From Nevskia soli DSM 19509 (GTDB lineage Bacteria; Pseudomonadota; Gammaproteobacteria; Nevskiales; Nevskiaceae): a DNA stretch of 64,000 nt. A program made the position numbers and the translations under genes. Shown piece by piece: positions 29,389 to 37,012 of this stretch (the stretch's first letter is position 1; every line of letters starts with the position of its first letter). A model generated the notes under the pieces. That model was not told the origin of the DNA. It made no database searches and saw only the letters and a program-made list of their open reading frames with translations. The stretch covers positions 124,001 through 188,000 of the forward strand of contig NZ_JONR01000010.1 in NCBI RefSeq assembly GCF_000711955.1. Reading direction: 5' to 3'.

Positions 29389-31314
29389 ATGACCCCAGCC
29401 CAGCCCCTCCGCGTGCTCTCCGTCATCCCGCCGATGACGCAGCTCAACACGCCGTACCCGTCCACCGCCTACCTCACCGGCTTCCTGCGCTCGCGCGGCG
29501 TCGATGCGGTGCAGGAAGACCTGGCCCTGGCCCTGGTGCTGAAGCTGTTTTCGCCCGAGGGCCTGCGCGCCATCCACGACCGCATCGAAGCCCTGCCGCC
29601 GCGCAAGCGCTCGCCCCGGGTCAAGGCCTTCCACGCACAATTCGCGCGTTACCTGTCTACCGTCACCCCAGCCATCGCCTTCCTGCAGGGGCGCGATTCC
29701 ACCATCGGTCACCGCATCTGCGGCCGCAACTTCCTGCCCGAGGGGGCGCGCTTCGGCTCGCTCGACGTCTACACCGCCGGAGAAGATGGCGACGAGGACG
29801 GCGGCGACGCCCTGGCCTGGGCCTTCGGCTCGCTCGGCGTGCAGGATCGCGCCCGCCATCTCGCCACCCTCTACCTCAACGATCTCGCCGACGTACTGCG
29901 CGACGCGGTCGATCAGCGCTTCGAGTTCGTGCGCTACGCCGAGTCCCTGGCGCAGAGCCAGGCCAGCTTCGAGCCCCTGGCCGAAGCCCTGGCGGCCCCG
30001 CTCAATCTCGTCGACAGCACCCTGCATGAGTTGACCCTGGAAGCGCTGGCGCGGCACCAGCCGCAAGTGGCTCTGATCTCGGTGCCGTTCCCCGGCGCGG
30101 TCTACGCCGCCTTCCGCATCGCCCAGTCGATCAAGGCGCAGGACCCCTCCGTCGTCACCGTGCTCGGCGGCGGCTTCGTCAACACCGAACTGCGCGAACT
30201 GGCCGAACCGCGCGTGTTCGACTACTTCGACTACGTCAGCCTGGACGCCGGCGAGCGCCCGCTGCTGGCCCTGCTCGAACACCTGCGCGGCGAACGCCCG
30301 CAGGAGCGCCTGGTGCGCACCTTCGCCCGCGGCGCCGACGGCGCGGTGCGCTACATCGACTGCGGCGAGCCCGACATCGCCTTCGCCGACATCGGCACCC
30401 CTACCTGGGACGGCCTGCCGCTGGATCGCTACCTGTCGGTGCTGGACATGCTCAATCCCATGCACCGCCTGTGGTCGGACGGCCGCTGGAACAAGCTCAC
30501 CGTGGCCCACGGCTGCTACTGGAAGAAGTGCAGTTTCTGCGACGTCAGCCTCGACTACATCTCCCGCTACGACACCGCCAGCGCCGCCATCCTGGTCGAC
30601 CGCATCGAACGGATCGTGGCCGAGACCGGCCAGACCGGCTTCCATTTCGTCGACGAGGCGGCCCCGCCCAAGGCCCTCAAGACCCTCGCCGCCGAACTGC
30701 AAAGACGCCAGCTGTCGATTTCCTGGTGGGGCAATATCCGCTTCGAGAAATCCTTCACCCCGGAGTTGTGCCGGCAGCTCGCCGACAGCGGCTGCATCGC
30801 CATCTCCGGCGGCCTCGAGGTCGCCTCCGACCGCCTGCTCAAGTTGATGAAGAAAGGCGTCTCGGTGGAGCAGGTGGCCCGCGTCACCCGCGCCTTCACC
30901 GACGCCGGCATCCTGGTCCACGCCTACCTGATGTACGGCTTCCCCACGCAGACCGTGCAGGACACCGTCGACGCGCTGGAATACGTGCGCCAGCTGTTCG
31001 AGGCCGGCTGCATCCAGTCCGGCTTCTTCCACCGCTTCGCCTGCACCGTGCACTCGCCGGTGGGCCGCAACCCGGCGGAATACGGCGTCACCCTGGCGCC
31101 GCTGCCGCCGGTGTCCTTCGCCAAGAACGACATCGCCTTCATCGACCCGACCGGCGTCGACCACGACGAACTCGGCGCGGCGCTGAACAAGGCGCTCTAC
31201 AACTACATGCACGGCATCGGCCTGGAAGAAGACGTGCGCAGCTGGTTCGACAGCCCGGTGCCGAAAACCAAGGTGCCGCGGCACCTGATCGCGAAGGCTT
31301 TCGCCGCTGCCTGA
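29389..31314 (+). CDS. B12-binding-domain radical SAM protein with CX4CX2C cluster motif
   Basis: 641 residues. The N-terminal half resembles a cobalamin-binding domain, beginning LRVLSVIPPMTQLNTPYPSTAYL, resuming at QVALISVPFPGAVYAAFRIAQ, and including VTVLGGGFVNTELREL, with about 170 residues between. The radical SAM core starts at C376-x4-C381-x2-C384 (HGCYWKKCSFCDV), one residue longer than canonical CX3CX2C. HFVDEAAPP, WWGNIRFEK, SGGLEVASDRLL and MYGFPTQTVQDT follow, as in radical SAM barrels. No partner gene or substrate is suggested by its neighbours. Confidence 0.85.
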   Translation: MTPAQPLRVLSVIPPMTQLNTPYPSTAYLTGFLRSRGVDAVQEDLALALVLKLFSPEGLRAIHDRIEALPPRKRSPRVKAFHAQFARYLSTVTPAIAFLQGRDSTIGHRICGRNFLPEGARFGSLDVYTAGEDGDEDGGDALAWAFGSLGVQDRARHLATLYLNDLADVLRDAVDQRFEFVRYAESLAQSQASFEPLAEALAAPLNLVDSTLHELTLEALARHQPQVALISVPFPGAVYAAFRIAQSIKAQDPSVVTVLGGGFVNTELRELAEPRVFDYFDYVSLDAGERPLLALLEHLRGERPQERLVRTFARGADGAVRYIDCGEPDIAFADIGTPTWDGLPLDRYLSVLDMLNPMHRLWSDGRWNKLTVAHGCYWKKCSFCDVSLDYISRYDTASAAILVDRIERIVAETGQTGFHFVDEAAPPKALKTLAAELQRRQLSISWWGNIRFEKSFTPELCRQLADSGCIAISGGLEVASDRLLKLMKKGVSVEQVARVTRAFTDAGILVHAYLMYGFPTQTVQDTVDALEYVRQLFEAGCIQSGFFHRFACTVHSPVGRNPAEYGVTLAPLPPVSFAKNDIAFIDPTGVDHDELGAALNKALYNYMHGIGLEEDVRSWFDSPVPKTKVPRHLIAKAFAAA

Positions 31315-31326
31315 GAAGAGAAAGCA

Positions 31327-31354
31327 GGGCGGCTTGTGGCCGCCGCTGCGCTGT
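31327..31354. repeat. 28-bp GGGCGGC hairpin repeat, copy 1
   Basis: GGCGGC TTGTG GCCGCC hairpin followed by GCTGCGCTGT, between the convergent radical SAM and rlmA genes. It matches 47816-47843 at 25 of 28 bases. It could act as a bidirectional terminator or REP element. Confidence 0.6.
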
Positions 31355-32157
31355 TACACCTTCCGCAGCAACATCAGGGAAAACGCCGCCTGCGTGAAAA
31401 ACGTCTCCCGGCTTTCCAGCGCCGCCCGCTTCTCCGGCTTCGCCTTCCAGGCATAGGGCGTCATCTCCAGCAGCTGCCGCAGCGCCGGCTGCCCCAGGCT
31501 CAGGGAAACGCGTACCTCCTGCCGCGTATGCAGTTCGAACGCGCCCTCGAAGCCGGCCAGGAACTTGTCCGGCTCGTGCGGTTGCACCGTGTCGAACAGC
31601 TGCTCGCGCACGCTCCACAGGTGATCCGCCGCCGGCGTCACCACCAGCACATGGCCGCCGGGGCTCAGCACCCGCTGCATCTCGGCGATCTGCAACTGGC
31701 TGAACAGGCTGCACACGATGTCCACCGAGGCATCGGCCAGCGGCAGCAGGGCGGCGCTGCCGACCAGCCAGGTGATGTCGAGGAAACGCTTCGCCGCCAG
31801 GCGGATCGCCGGCTTGGCGATGTCCAGGCCGATCACCTCCGGCGCCGCCGCCGTGAATGCGCCTGTGTAGTAGCCCTCGCCGCAGCCGACATCGAGCAGG
31901 GCCTGCGCTCCCAGCGGCGCCAGCAGGGCCACGCAAGCCTCGCGCAGCGGCTGGTAGTGCCCGGCCTGCAGGAACGCGCGTCGCGCCATCACCATCTCCG
32001 CGCTGTCGCCCGGCTCCAGGCTGTTCTTGTGCTGCACCGGCAGCAGGTTCACATAGCCCCCGCGGGCCACGTCGAAGCTGTGCCCCCAGGGACACTTCCA
32101 CACCGCAGGCTGGCGCTGCAGGGGCTGGCGGCACAGGGGGCAGATGATGCGGAGCAT
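31354..32157 (-). CDS. rlmA: 23S rRNA (guanine-N1)-methyltransferase RlmA
   Basis: 267 residues. The N-terminal zinc finger (C-x2-C then C-x3-H in ICPLCRQPL and WKCPWGHSFD) is followed by GGYVNLLPVQHKNS, typical of RlmA. The SAM-binding motif is LLDVGCGEGYYTGAF. It methylates a guanine of 23S rRNA (745 in E. coli). The start is the ATG of MLRIICPLC; the longer frame upstream runs into the divergent WS/DGAT leader. Confidence 0.93.
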   Translation of the reverse strand: MLRIICPLCRQPLQRQPAVWKCPWGHSFDVARGGYVNLLPVQHKNSLEPGDSAEMVMARRAFLQAGHYQPLREACVALLAPLGAQALLDVGCGEGYYTGAFTAAAPEVIGLDIAKPAIRLAAKRFLDITWLVGSAALLPLADASVDIVCSLFSQLQIAEMQRVLSPGGHVLVVTPAADHLWSVREQLFDTVQPHEPDKFLAGFEGAFELHTRQEVRVSLSLGQPALRQLLEMTPYAWKAKPEKRAALESRETFFTQAAFSLMLLRKV

Positions 32158-32320
32158 GGGCGGCGGCGGTCGGGACTGCGCAAAGCCTAGCGGCTTATCC
32201 GGCCGCGCACATCTGCCGCGTACATTGTCCAGGGGCATCGGGCGCGATGCGGCACACAGCATTGCCCGCCGCGCCGGGTTAAAGTGCTGGGCAAAGCAGG
32301 TCAATAACTCAGGAGGACAT

Positions 32321-33700
32321 ATGAAGAGGCTCAAGCCGCTCGACGCGGCCTGGCTGCTGGTGGAGTCGCGTGATACGCCGATGCACGTCGCCGGCCTGCA
32401 GATCTTCAGTCAGCCGAAGAACGCCAAGGCCAGCTTCCTGCGCGACCTGATCGACCGCTTCAGGGCCGACTCCACCTTCGTGCCGCCCTGGAACCTGCGC
32501 CTGGCCGAGTCCCCCCTGAGCGGCCTGTTCCCGGCCTGGGAGATCGACAAGAACGTCGATCTCGACTACCACGTGCGCCATTCCGCCCTGCCCGAGCCGG
32601 GCGGCGAGCGCGAGCTGGGCGTGCTGGTGTCGCGCCTGCACAGCCACCCGCTGGACCTGAAGCGGCCGCTGTGGGAATGCCACCTGATCGAAGGCCTGGA
32701 AGGCGGCCGTTTCGCCCTCTATACCAAGATGCACCATGCGCTGATGGACGGCATGGCCGGCATGCGCATGATCCAGCGCGCCATGTCCGAGTCCCCGCGC
32801 AATCGCGAAATCGTGCCGCCCTGGTCCCTGGGCAGCCTCAAGCAGCGCGGCGACAGTGCCGGCGGTTCGCTGTCGGAGCGTCTTGGCGCGCTGTACCAGA
32901 ACGTGCGCGAACAGGCGGAAACCCTGCCCGAAGTGGGCCGCGCCATGGCCCAGGTCTGGGGGCGGGGCAAGGACGCAGACCCGGCGCTGGTGCGGCCCTT
33001 CAACGCGCCCAAGTCGGTGCTCAACGGCCGCGTCACCGCGCCGCGCCGCTTCGCCACCCAGCAATACGAAATGACCCGGCTGCGCGTCCTGGCGAAGAAG
33101 GCCGGGGTCACGCTCAACGACATCGTGCTGTCGATCTGCGCGGGCGCCCTGCGCCGTTTCCTCGACGAGTCCGGTGAGCTGCCGGCCGAGGCGCTCACCG
33201 CCGGCCTGCCGGTGTCGATCCGGCCGCAGGGCGACGACAGCGTCGGCACCGCCATCACCTTCATCCTCGGCAACCTGGCCACCGACGTGGCCGATCCGCG
33301 CGAGCGCCTGGAGAAGATCCGCATCTCCACCGTGCATGCCAAGGAGCATCTCCAGGGCCTGCGCAAGACCAGCCTCAACAACTACACCTCGGCCTTCATG
33401 GGTCCCTTCATCCTCAGCCTGATGACCGGCCTGGGCGGGCGCGGCCGCCCCATGTTCAACGTCACCATCTCCAATGTGCCGGGACCGGAGAAGCCCCTGT
33501 ACTTCGCCGGCGCGCGGCTGGAGGCGATGTACCCCATCTCCCTGCTCAGCCACGGCCAGGCCCTGAATATCACCTGCGTCAGCTACGCCGGCACGCTCAA
33601 CTTCGGTTACACCGGCTGCCGCGACACCCTGCCGCACATGCAGCGCCTGGCGGTCTATACCGGCGAGGCGCTGGAGGAGTTGGAGCAGGCTTACAGCTGA
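32321..33700 (+). CDS. Wax ester synthase / diacylglycerol acyltransferase (WS/DGAT)
   Basis: 459 residues of the bacterial wax-dgaT family. The active-site HHxxxDG motif is HHALMDG at residues 138-144. Other landmarks are PLWECHLIEGLEGGRFALYTKMHH, NDIVLSICAGALRRFL and NVTISNVPGP. It uses acyl-CoA with an alcohol or diacylglycerol to make storage lipids. The ATG follows a strong AGGAGG at 7-base spacing; the open frame upstream to 32144 is ignored. It suggests storage-lipid capacity. Confidence 0.93.
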   Translation: MKRLKPLDAAWLLVESRDTPMHVAGLQIFSQPKNAKASFLRDLIDRFRADSTFVPPWNLRLAESPLSGLFPAWEIDKNVDLDYHVRHSALPEPGGERELGVLVSRLHSHPLDLKRPLWECHLIEGLEGGRFALYTKMHHALMDGMAGMRMIQRAMSESPRNREIVPPWSLGSLKQRGDSAGGSLSERLGALYQNVREQAETLPEVGRAMAQVWGRGKDADPALVRPFNAPKSVLNGRVTAPRRFATQQYEMTRLRVLAKKAGVTLNDIVLSICAGALRRFLDESGELPAEALTAGLPVSIRPQGDDSVGTAITFILGNLATDVADPRERLEKIRISTVHAKEHLQGLRKTSLNNYTSAFMGPFILSLMTGLGGRGRPMFNVTISNVPGPEKPLYFAGARLEAMYPISLLSHGQALNITCVSYAGTLNFGYTGCRDTLPHMQRLAVYTGEALEELEQAYS

Positions 33701-33788
33701 AGGCTGGGCAGTTCCCCCGGCCGTGGTTTAAACGCGGCCGCCGCTTCGCGCATCCCACTGCCTGCGGCAGGGAAAAGGGGGAGGGCGC

Positions 33789-35015
33789 ATGGCGGTGACA
33801 AGCATCGACCGGCTGGGGGAACAGGCCGCCAGCGGCGCGGTGGTGCGGGTCGCCAACCGCATCGGTTCGATCGACCTGATGCGCGGTATCGTCATGATCA
33901 TCATGGCGATCGACCACGTGCGCGATTTCTGGGATCCCACGCCCTACGATCCCGCCGACCTGGGCAAGGCCTCGGCGGCGCTGTTCCTGACCCGCTGGAT
34001 CACCCACTTCTGCGCCCCGACCTTCATGTTCCTGGCCGGCACCAGCGCCTGGCTCTATGCCCGCAACACCGGCGCCACGCGCGGCGAACTGCAGCGTTTC
34101 CTGCTCACACGCGGCCTGTGGCTGGTGCTGCTGGAATTGACCGTGGTCAGCTTCAGCTGGCGCTTCGACTTCAACGGCCTGGTGCTGCAGGTGATCTGGG
34201 CGCTGGGCTGGTGCATGGCCCTGCTGGCGGCCCTGCTGTTCCTGCCCAGGCGCGCCATCGCCGCCTTCGGCCTGCTGCTGGTGTTCGGCCACAACGCCTT
34301 CGACGGCATCCACTACGAGGACGTTGCCGCCTATGGCGCCGGCTGGGGCTGGCTGTGGGCGGCAGCGCACGAATTCCACGCCGCGCCGGTGACCGCCTCG
34401 GGCTACATGGTGGCGCTGGGCTATCCCCTGGTGCCCTGGGTCGGCGTCATGGCCCTGGGCTATTGCTTCGGCGAGCTGCTGGAGCTGCCGCCGCAGGAGC
34501 GCGACCGCTGGATGCGTCGTCTCGGGCTGGCCGCCGTCGCCCTGTTCCTGCTGTTGCGGCTGAGCAATTTCTACGGCGAGTCGCAGCCGTGGCTGAGCAA
34601 CCCGCGCGGCCCGCTGTACACGGCGCTGGGCGTGCTCAACGTCACCAAGTACCCGCCCTCCCTGCTGTACCTGCTGATGACCCTGGGTCCGGTCCTGCTC
34701 CTGCTGCCCTGGCTGGAGAAACAGCGCGGAGCCTGGGTGCGTCTGGTAAGCGTGTTCGGCCGGGTGCCGTTCTTCTTCTACCTGCTGCACCTGCCCCTGT
34801 TGCACCTGGGCGCCTGGATTGCCGCGAAGCTCGTCTACGGCGTCGGCGCGCAACCCGCGTTTCTCACCCCGTCCCTGCCTGCGGGATACGAGCCCAGCCT
34901 GTTGCGCCTGTACATCGTCTGGGCGCTGACCATCCTGATCCTCTACCCGCCATGCCGCTGGTACGCCGGCTACAAGAGCCGGCACAAGGACTACTGGTGG
35001 CTCAGCTATCTCTGA
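33789..35015 (+). CDS. DUF1624 / HGSNAT-like membrane protein
   Basis: 408 residues with about ten transmembrane helices. The start of the domain, RIGSIDLMRGIVMIIMAIDHVRDFW, has the invariant DxxRG and DHxRD of DUF1624 and heparan-alpha-glucosaminide N-acetyltransferase-like proteins. FCAPTFMFLAGTSAWL, NALGx-like GRVPFFFYLLHLPLLH and CRWYAGYKSRHKD are further family features. Acceptor unknown. The start follows GGGGGAGGG. Confidence 0.83.
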   Translation: MAVTSIDRLGEQAASGAVVRVANRIGSIDLMRGIVMIIMAIDHVRDFWDPTPYDPADLGKASAALFLTRWITHFCAPTFMFLAGTSAWLYARNTGATRGELQRFLLTRGLWLVLLELTVVSFSWRFDFNGLVLQVIWALGWCMALLAALLFLPRRAIAAFGLLLVFGHNAFDGIHYEDVAAYGAGWGWLWAAAHEFHAAPVTASGYMVALGYPLVPWVGVMALGYCFGELLELPPQERDRWMRRLGLAAVALFLLLRLSNFYGESQPWLSNPRGPLYTALGVLNVTKYPPSLLYLLMTLGPVLLLLPWLEKQRGAWVRLVSVFGRVPFFFYLLHLPLLHLGAWIAAKLVYGVGAQPAFLTPSLPAGYEPSLLRLYIVWALTILILYPPCRWYAGYKSRHKDYWWLSYL

Positions 35016-35069
35016 GCGGGGACGTTCCGGGGAGCGGCACCGCTCCCCGGAACTCAACCGTCCCCACCT

Positions 35070-35387
35070 TCAACCTGCCTGCGGCGGGGCCACCATGAAG
35101 GCCGCGACCGGCGCGGGGGCGAATTTCCCCGCCGCTGCGTCGGCGGGCGATGCGCCGCCGCGGGCCAGCTGCGGCTTGAGCACCGCGGCCACGAACGCAT
35201 CGCTGGCATTGCTGCCGTCGTCCGCGGCAGGGGTGGATGCGGCCGGCGGGGTGCGCAGCTCCGCGGTCAGCACGGTGCTGATGAAAAGATCGGCGGCGTT
35301 GGCTGATTGAGCCTGCGCCGGCATCGAGGTTGCGGACACCAGCAAGGCCAAGGCGGCACCGCGGGACAGGGTTTGGATCGTGTTCAT
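35070..35387 (-). CDS. Small secreted protein with duplicated motif
   Basis: 105 residues starting MNTIQTLSRGAALALLVSATSMPAQAQ, a clear signal peptide cleaved after AQA. The mature part holds two similar units, ADLFISTVLTAEL and SDAFVAAVLKPQL, separated by an Ala/Pro-rich linker, then an Ala-rich end. TTGGAG precedes the ATG. No family recognised. It follows the 54-residue membrane peptide by 28 bases and probably belongs to the same MarR-controlled transcript. Confidence 0.7.
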   Translation of the reverse strand: MNTIQTLSRGAALALLVSATSMPAQAQSANAADLFISTVLTAELRTPPAASTPAADDGSNASDAFVAAVLKPQLARGGASPADAAAGKFAPAPVAAFMVAPPQAG

Positions 35388-35415
35388 GTGATTCTCCAAT
35401 CTGGATGATGGTTGC

Positions 35416-35580
35416 TCAAACCGCTTTGATCGGATGCGCGTGAGCCGATAGCGCAAACCGTTTCCGTTTCGCGCCCGCCAACCGGGCGAACACGAACGGG
35501 GACAACAACAGGTGGTAAGGCGCCAGCACCGCCAGCGCGCCCAGGGTGATAGCAGCAAGGATGTCGAAAATCACGGGCAT
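35416..35580 (-). CDS. 54-residue membrane peptide (small ORF)
   Basis: Starts MPVIFDILAAITLGALAVLAP and ends SAHAHPIKAV. One clear hydrophobic helix (residues 4-34, possibly a hairpin) is followed by a basic stretch AGAKRKRF. Its ATG lies directly after a sigma-70-like promoter and a palindrome nearly identical to the one before marR. No family recognised. Support comes from the regulatory site, the gene-like composition and its place between marR and the secreted-protein gene. Confidence 0.6.
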   Translation of the reverse strand: MPVIFDILAAITLGALAVLAPYHLLLSPFVFARLAGAKRKRFALSAHAHPIKAV

Positions 35581-35585
35581 CTCGA

Positions 35586-35614
35586 ATTAGGTGTAGTTAC
35601 ACATATTTAGTCAA
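35586..35614 (-). promoter_or_regulatory. Promoter and MarR-type operator for the membrane peptide gene
   Basis: Reading the minus strand: TTGACT, a 17-base spacer, CCTAAT, then five bases to the ATG, so the mRNA would be leaderless or nearly so. The palindrome GTGTAACTACAC (35591-35602) fills the spacer. It matches the marR-proximal palindrome at 10 of 12 positions. Confidence 0.65.
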
Positions 35615-35619
35615 AAAAA

Positions 35620-36039
35620 TCAGCCCACCCTCGACGCCAGGCTCAAGGTCTGGGCTGCGGCGGGCGGCAGTCTGGCAGTCATTGCCTGCTGCGCCTGTCG
35701 CCATAGCGGCAGCGCCGCCCGGGCCGCGGCTCTACCCTTGGTCGTGATGGCGATCATTTTCACGCGGCGGTCCTCGCCGCTGTCGACCCGCACATAGCCG
35801 GCGGACAGCAGCGGCTCCAGGTTGCGGCTCAGCGTGGTCCGCTCCATGCCGAGATACTCGGCGGCCTGGTTGACCGAGCTGGTGCCGGCGTTGAGCAGGA
35901 AGGCCAGCAGGGTGAATTGCGTGCTGCGCAGCCCGCTCTCGCGCAGTTGCCGGTCGTAAAACTGGGTGATGGCCCGTGCCGCGCGGCGTGCGGCAAAGCA
36001 CAGGCAGTCATCACATTCGAGGAATTCTGTTTGATTCAT
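35620..36039 (-). CDS. MarR-family transcriptional regulator
   Basis: 139 residues. The winged-helix core has STQFTLLAFLLNAGTSSVNQAAEYLGMERTTLSRNLEPLLSAGYVRV and the wing EDRRVKMIAITTKGRAA. An N-terminal cysteine cluster (ECDDCLCFAARRAAR) is suited to redox or metal sensing, as in some MarR proteins. The ATG at 36039 lies two bases from a perfect palindrome; an ATG at 36054 would begin inside that operator. Two matching operators flank the gene, implying control of itself and of the downstream small genes. Confidence 0.9.
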   Translation of the reverse strand: MNQTEFLECDDCLCFAARRAARAITQFYDRQLRESGLRSTQFTLLAFLLNAGTSSVNQAAEYLGMERTTLSRNLEPLLSAGYVRVDSGEDRRVKMIAITTKGRAAARAALPLWRQAQQAMTARLPPAAAQTLSLASRVG

Positions 36040-36040
36040 A

Positions 36041-36075
36041 AGGTGTATATACACCTAAATCGGTGGAGCGGTCAA
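36041..36075 (-). promoter_or_regulatory. marR promoter with perfect 16-bp palindrome
   Basis: Minus strand: TTGACC, an 18-base spacer, TATATA, then the ATG nine bases... from the box end. The palindrome AGGTGTATATACACCT (36041-36056) covers the -10 box and abuts the start codon, an ideal position for autorepression. Confidence 0.72.
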
Positions 36076-36113
36076 GTCTTCAGGCGTCTCATCCGCAGCC
36101 GGCTCTGGCCCGG

Positions 36114-36620
36114 CTAAACGTTTCCGGCGTTGCGGCGCGAACGAATCGCCAGCAGCCGCAGCGGCGGGCGCAGGATGAAATAAAGGGCGGCGCCCACCGG
36201 CGGCGCGGCCAGGCACCAGATGCCGACGCCGCCGAGGGCGATGCCGGCGAAGTCGGCGATGAATTGCAGCGGCCCCGCCCTGAAGCGCTCCATCAGCTGC
36301 GGGATCGACAGCGCCAGGTGCGGCGCCCCCAGCCATTCACCGGCGCGGTACAGCGGGATCAACAACAGGATTTGCAGGGGATAGCACAGGTAGTTCGCCA
36401 GCTGGATGATGGGCTGATTCAGCCGCAGCCACAGCGCCGCGGCTGTGCACAGCAGGGTGGTCGAGCCGAGGATCGGGAAGGTGGCGAGGACGCAGCCGAG
36501 CGCCACCGTCAGGGCGATCTTCTCCGGCGTGATGCCCTGCCGGAACTGCGCCACGATGAGGTCGACCACGTGCCGCTTCCACCAGCTGCGCTGAGCCGTG
36601 GCCTGCGCCGGCTGTCTCAT
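36114..36620 (-). CDS. DUF2062 domain protein
   Basis: 168 residues. After a short basic N-terminus, QFRQGITPEKIALTVALGCVLATFPILGSTTLLC matches the DUF2062 signature, then two more membrane segments (LANYLCYPLQILLLIPLYRAGEW and the C-terminal GIALGGVGIWCL region). Function unknown. Its ATG overlaps the stop of the DUF1475 gene (ATGA), so the two are coupled. Confidence 0.82.
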   Translation of the reverse strand: MRQPAQATAQRSWWKRHVVDLIVAQFRQGITPEKIALTVALGCVLATFPILGSTTLLCTAAALWLRLNQPIIQLANYLCYPLQILLLIPLYRAGEWLGAPHLALSIPQLMERFRAGPLQFIADFAGIALGGVGIWCLAAPPVGAALYFILRPPLRLLAIRSRRNAGNV

Positions 36621-36949
36621 TCGCGGCGCAGCAGCAGTGCTTCGATGCCGCCGTCGGGCGGCGTGCGGTACAGCTGCAGCAGCATGTAGCCGGCGATGGC
36701 GATATTGCCCAGGCCGAAGATCAGCAGCAGCCACACCCCGCGCGCCAGATTCGAGCGTTCCTTGTAGGCCACCCACAGCCAGAAGGTGAAGAAGGCGAGG
36801 TAGGTGTCCACCAGGGTGGCGATGAACCAGGGGTGCCCGACTACCGCTTGCGGCGTCTTCCAGAACGGCATCTGCAGCGATGCCCAGGTGGTGGTGCAAA
36901 GGATGGCGATCAGCGCCAGCGCGAATATCAGCTTGAGCCTGCCGGTCAT
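36617..36949 (-). CDS. DUF1475 family membrane protein
   Basis: 110 residues, three or four transmembrane helices, starting MTGRLKLIFALALIAILCTTTWASLQ, with PWFIATLVDTYLAFFTFWLWVAYKER and GLGNIAIAGYMLLQL as in DUF1475. Function unknown. It lies downstream of the cyclopropane synthase gene on the same strand, with a 63-base gap, and is fused at its stop to DUF2062. Confidence 0.8.
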   Translation of the reverse strand: MTGRLKLIFALALIAILCTTTWASLQMPFWKTPQAVVGHPWFIATLVDTYLAFFTFWLWVAYKERSNLARGVWLLLIFGLGNIAIAGYMLLQLYRTPPDGGIEALLLRRE

Positions 36950-37012
36950 GCCGTGCTCCGGTCCATGGGAAAAAAGCCGCCGCGCCGGGCGCGGCGGCGG
37001 ATCGCGGCAAGG

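Noticed and set aside
31333..31375. Intrinsic terminator with T-run for rlmA
   Set aside because: A hairpin is present but no T-tract follows on either strand, so only a repeat is listed.
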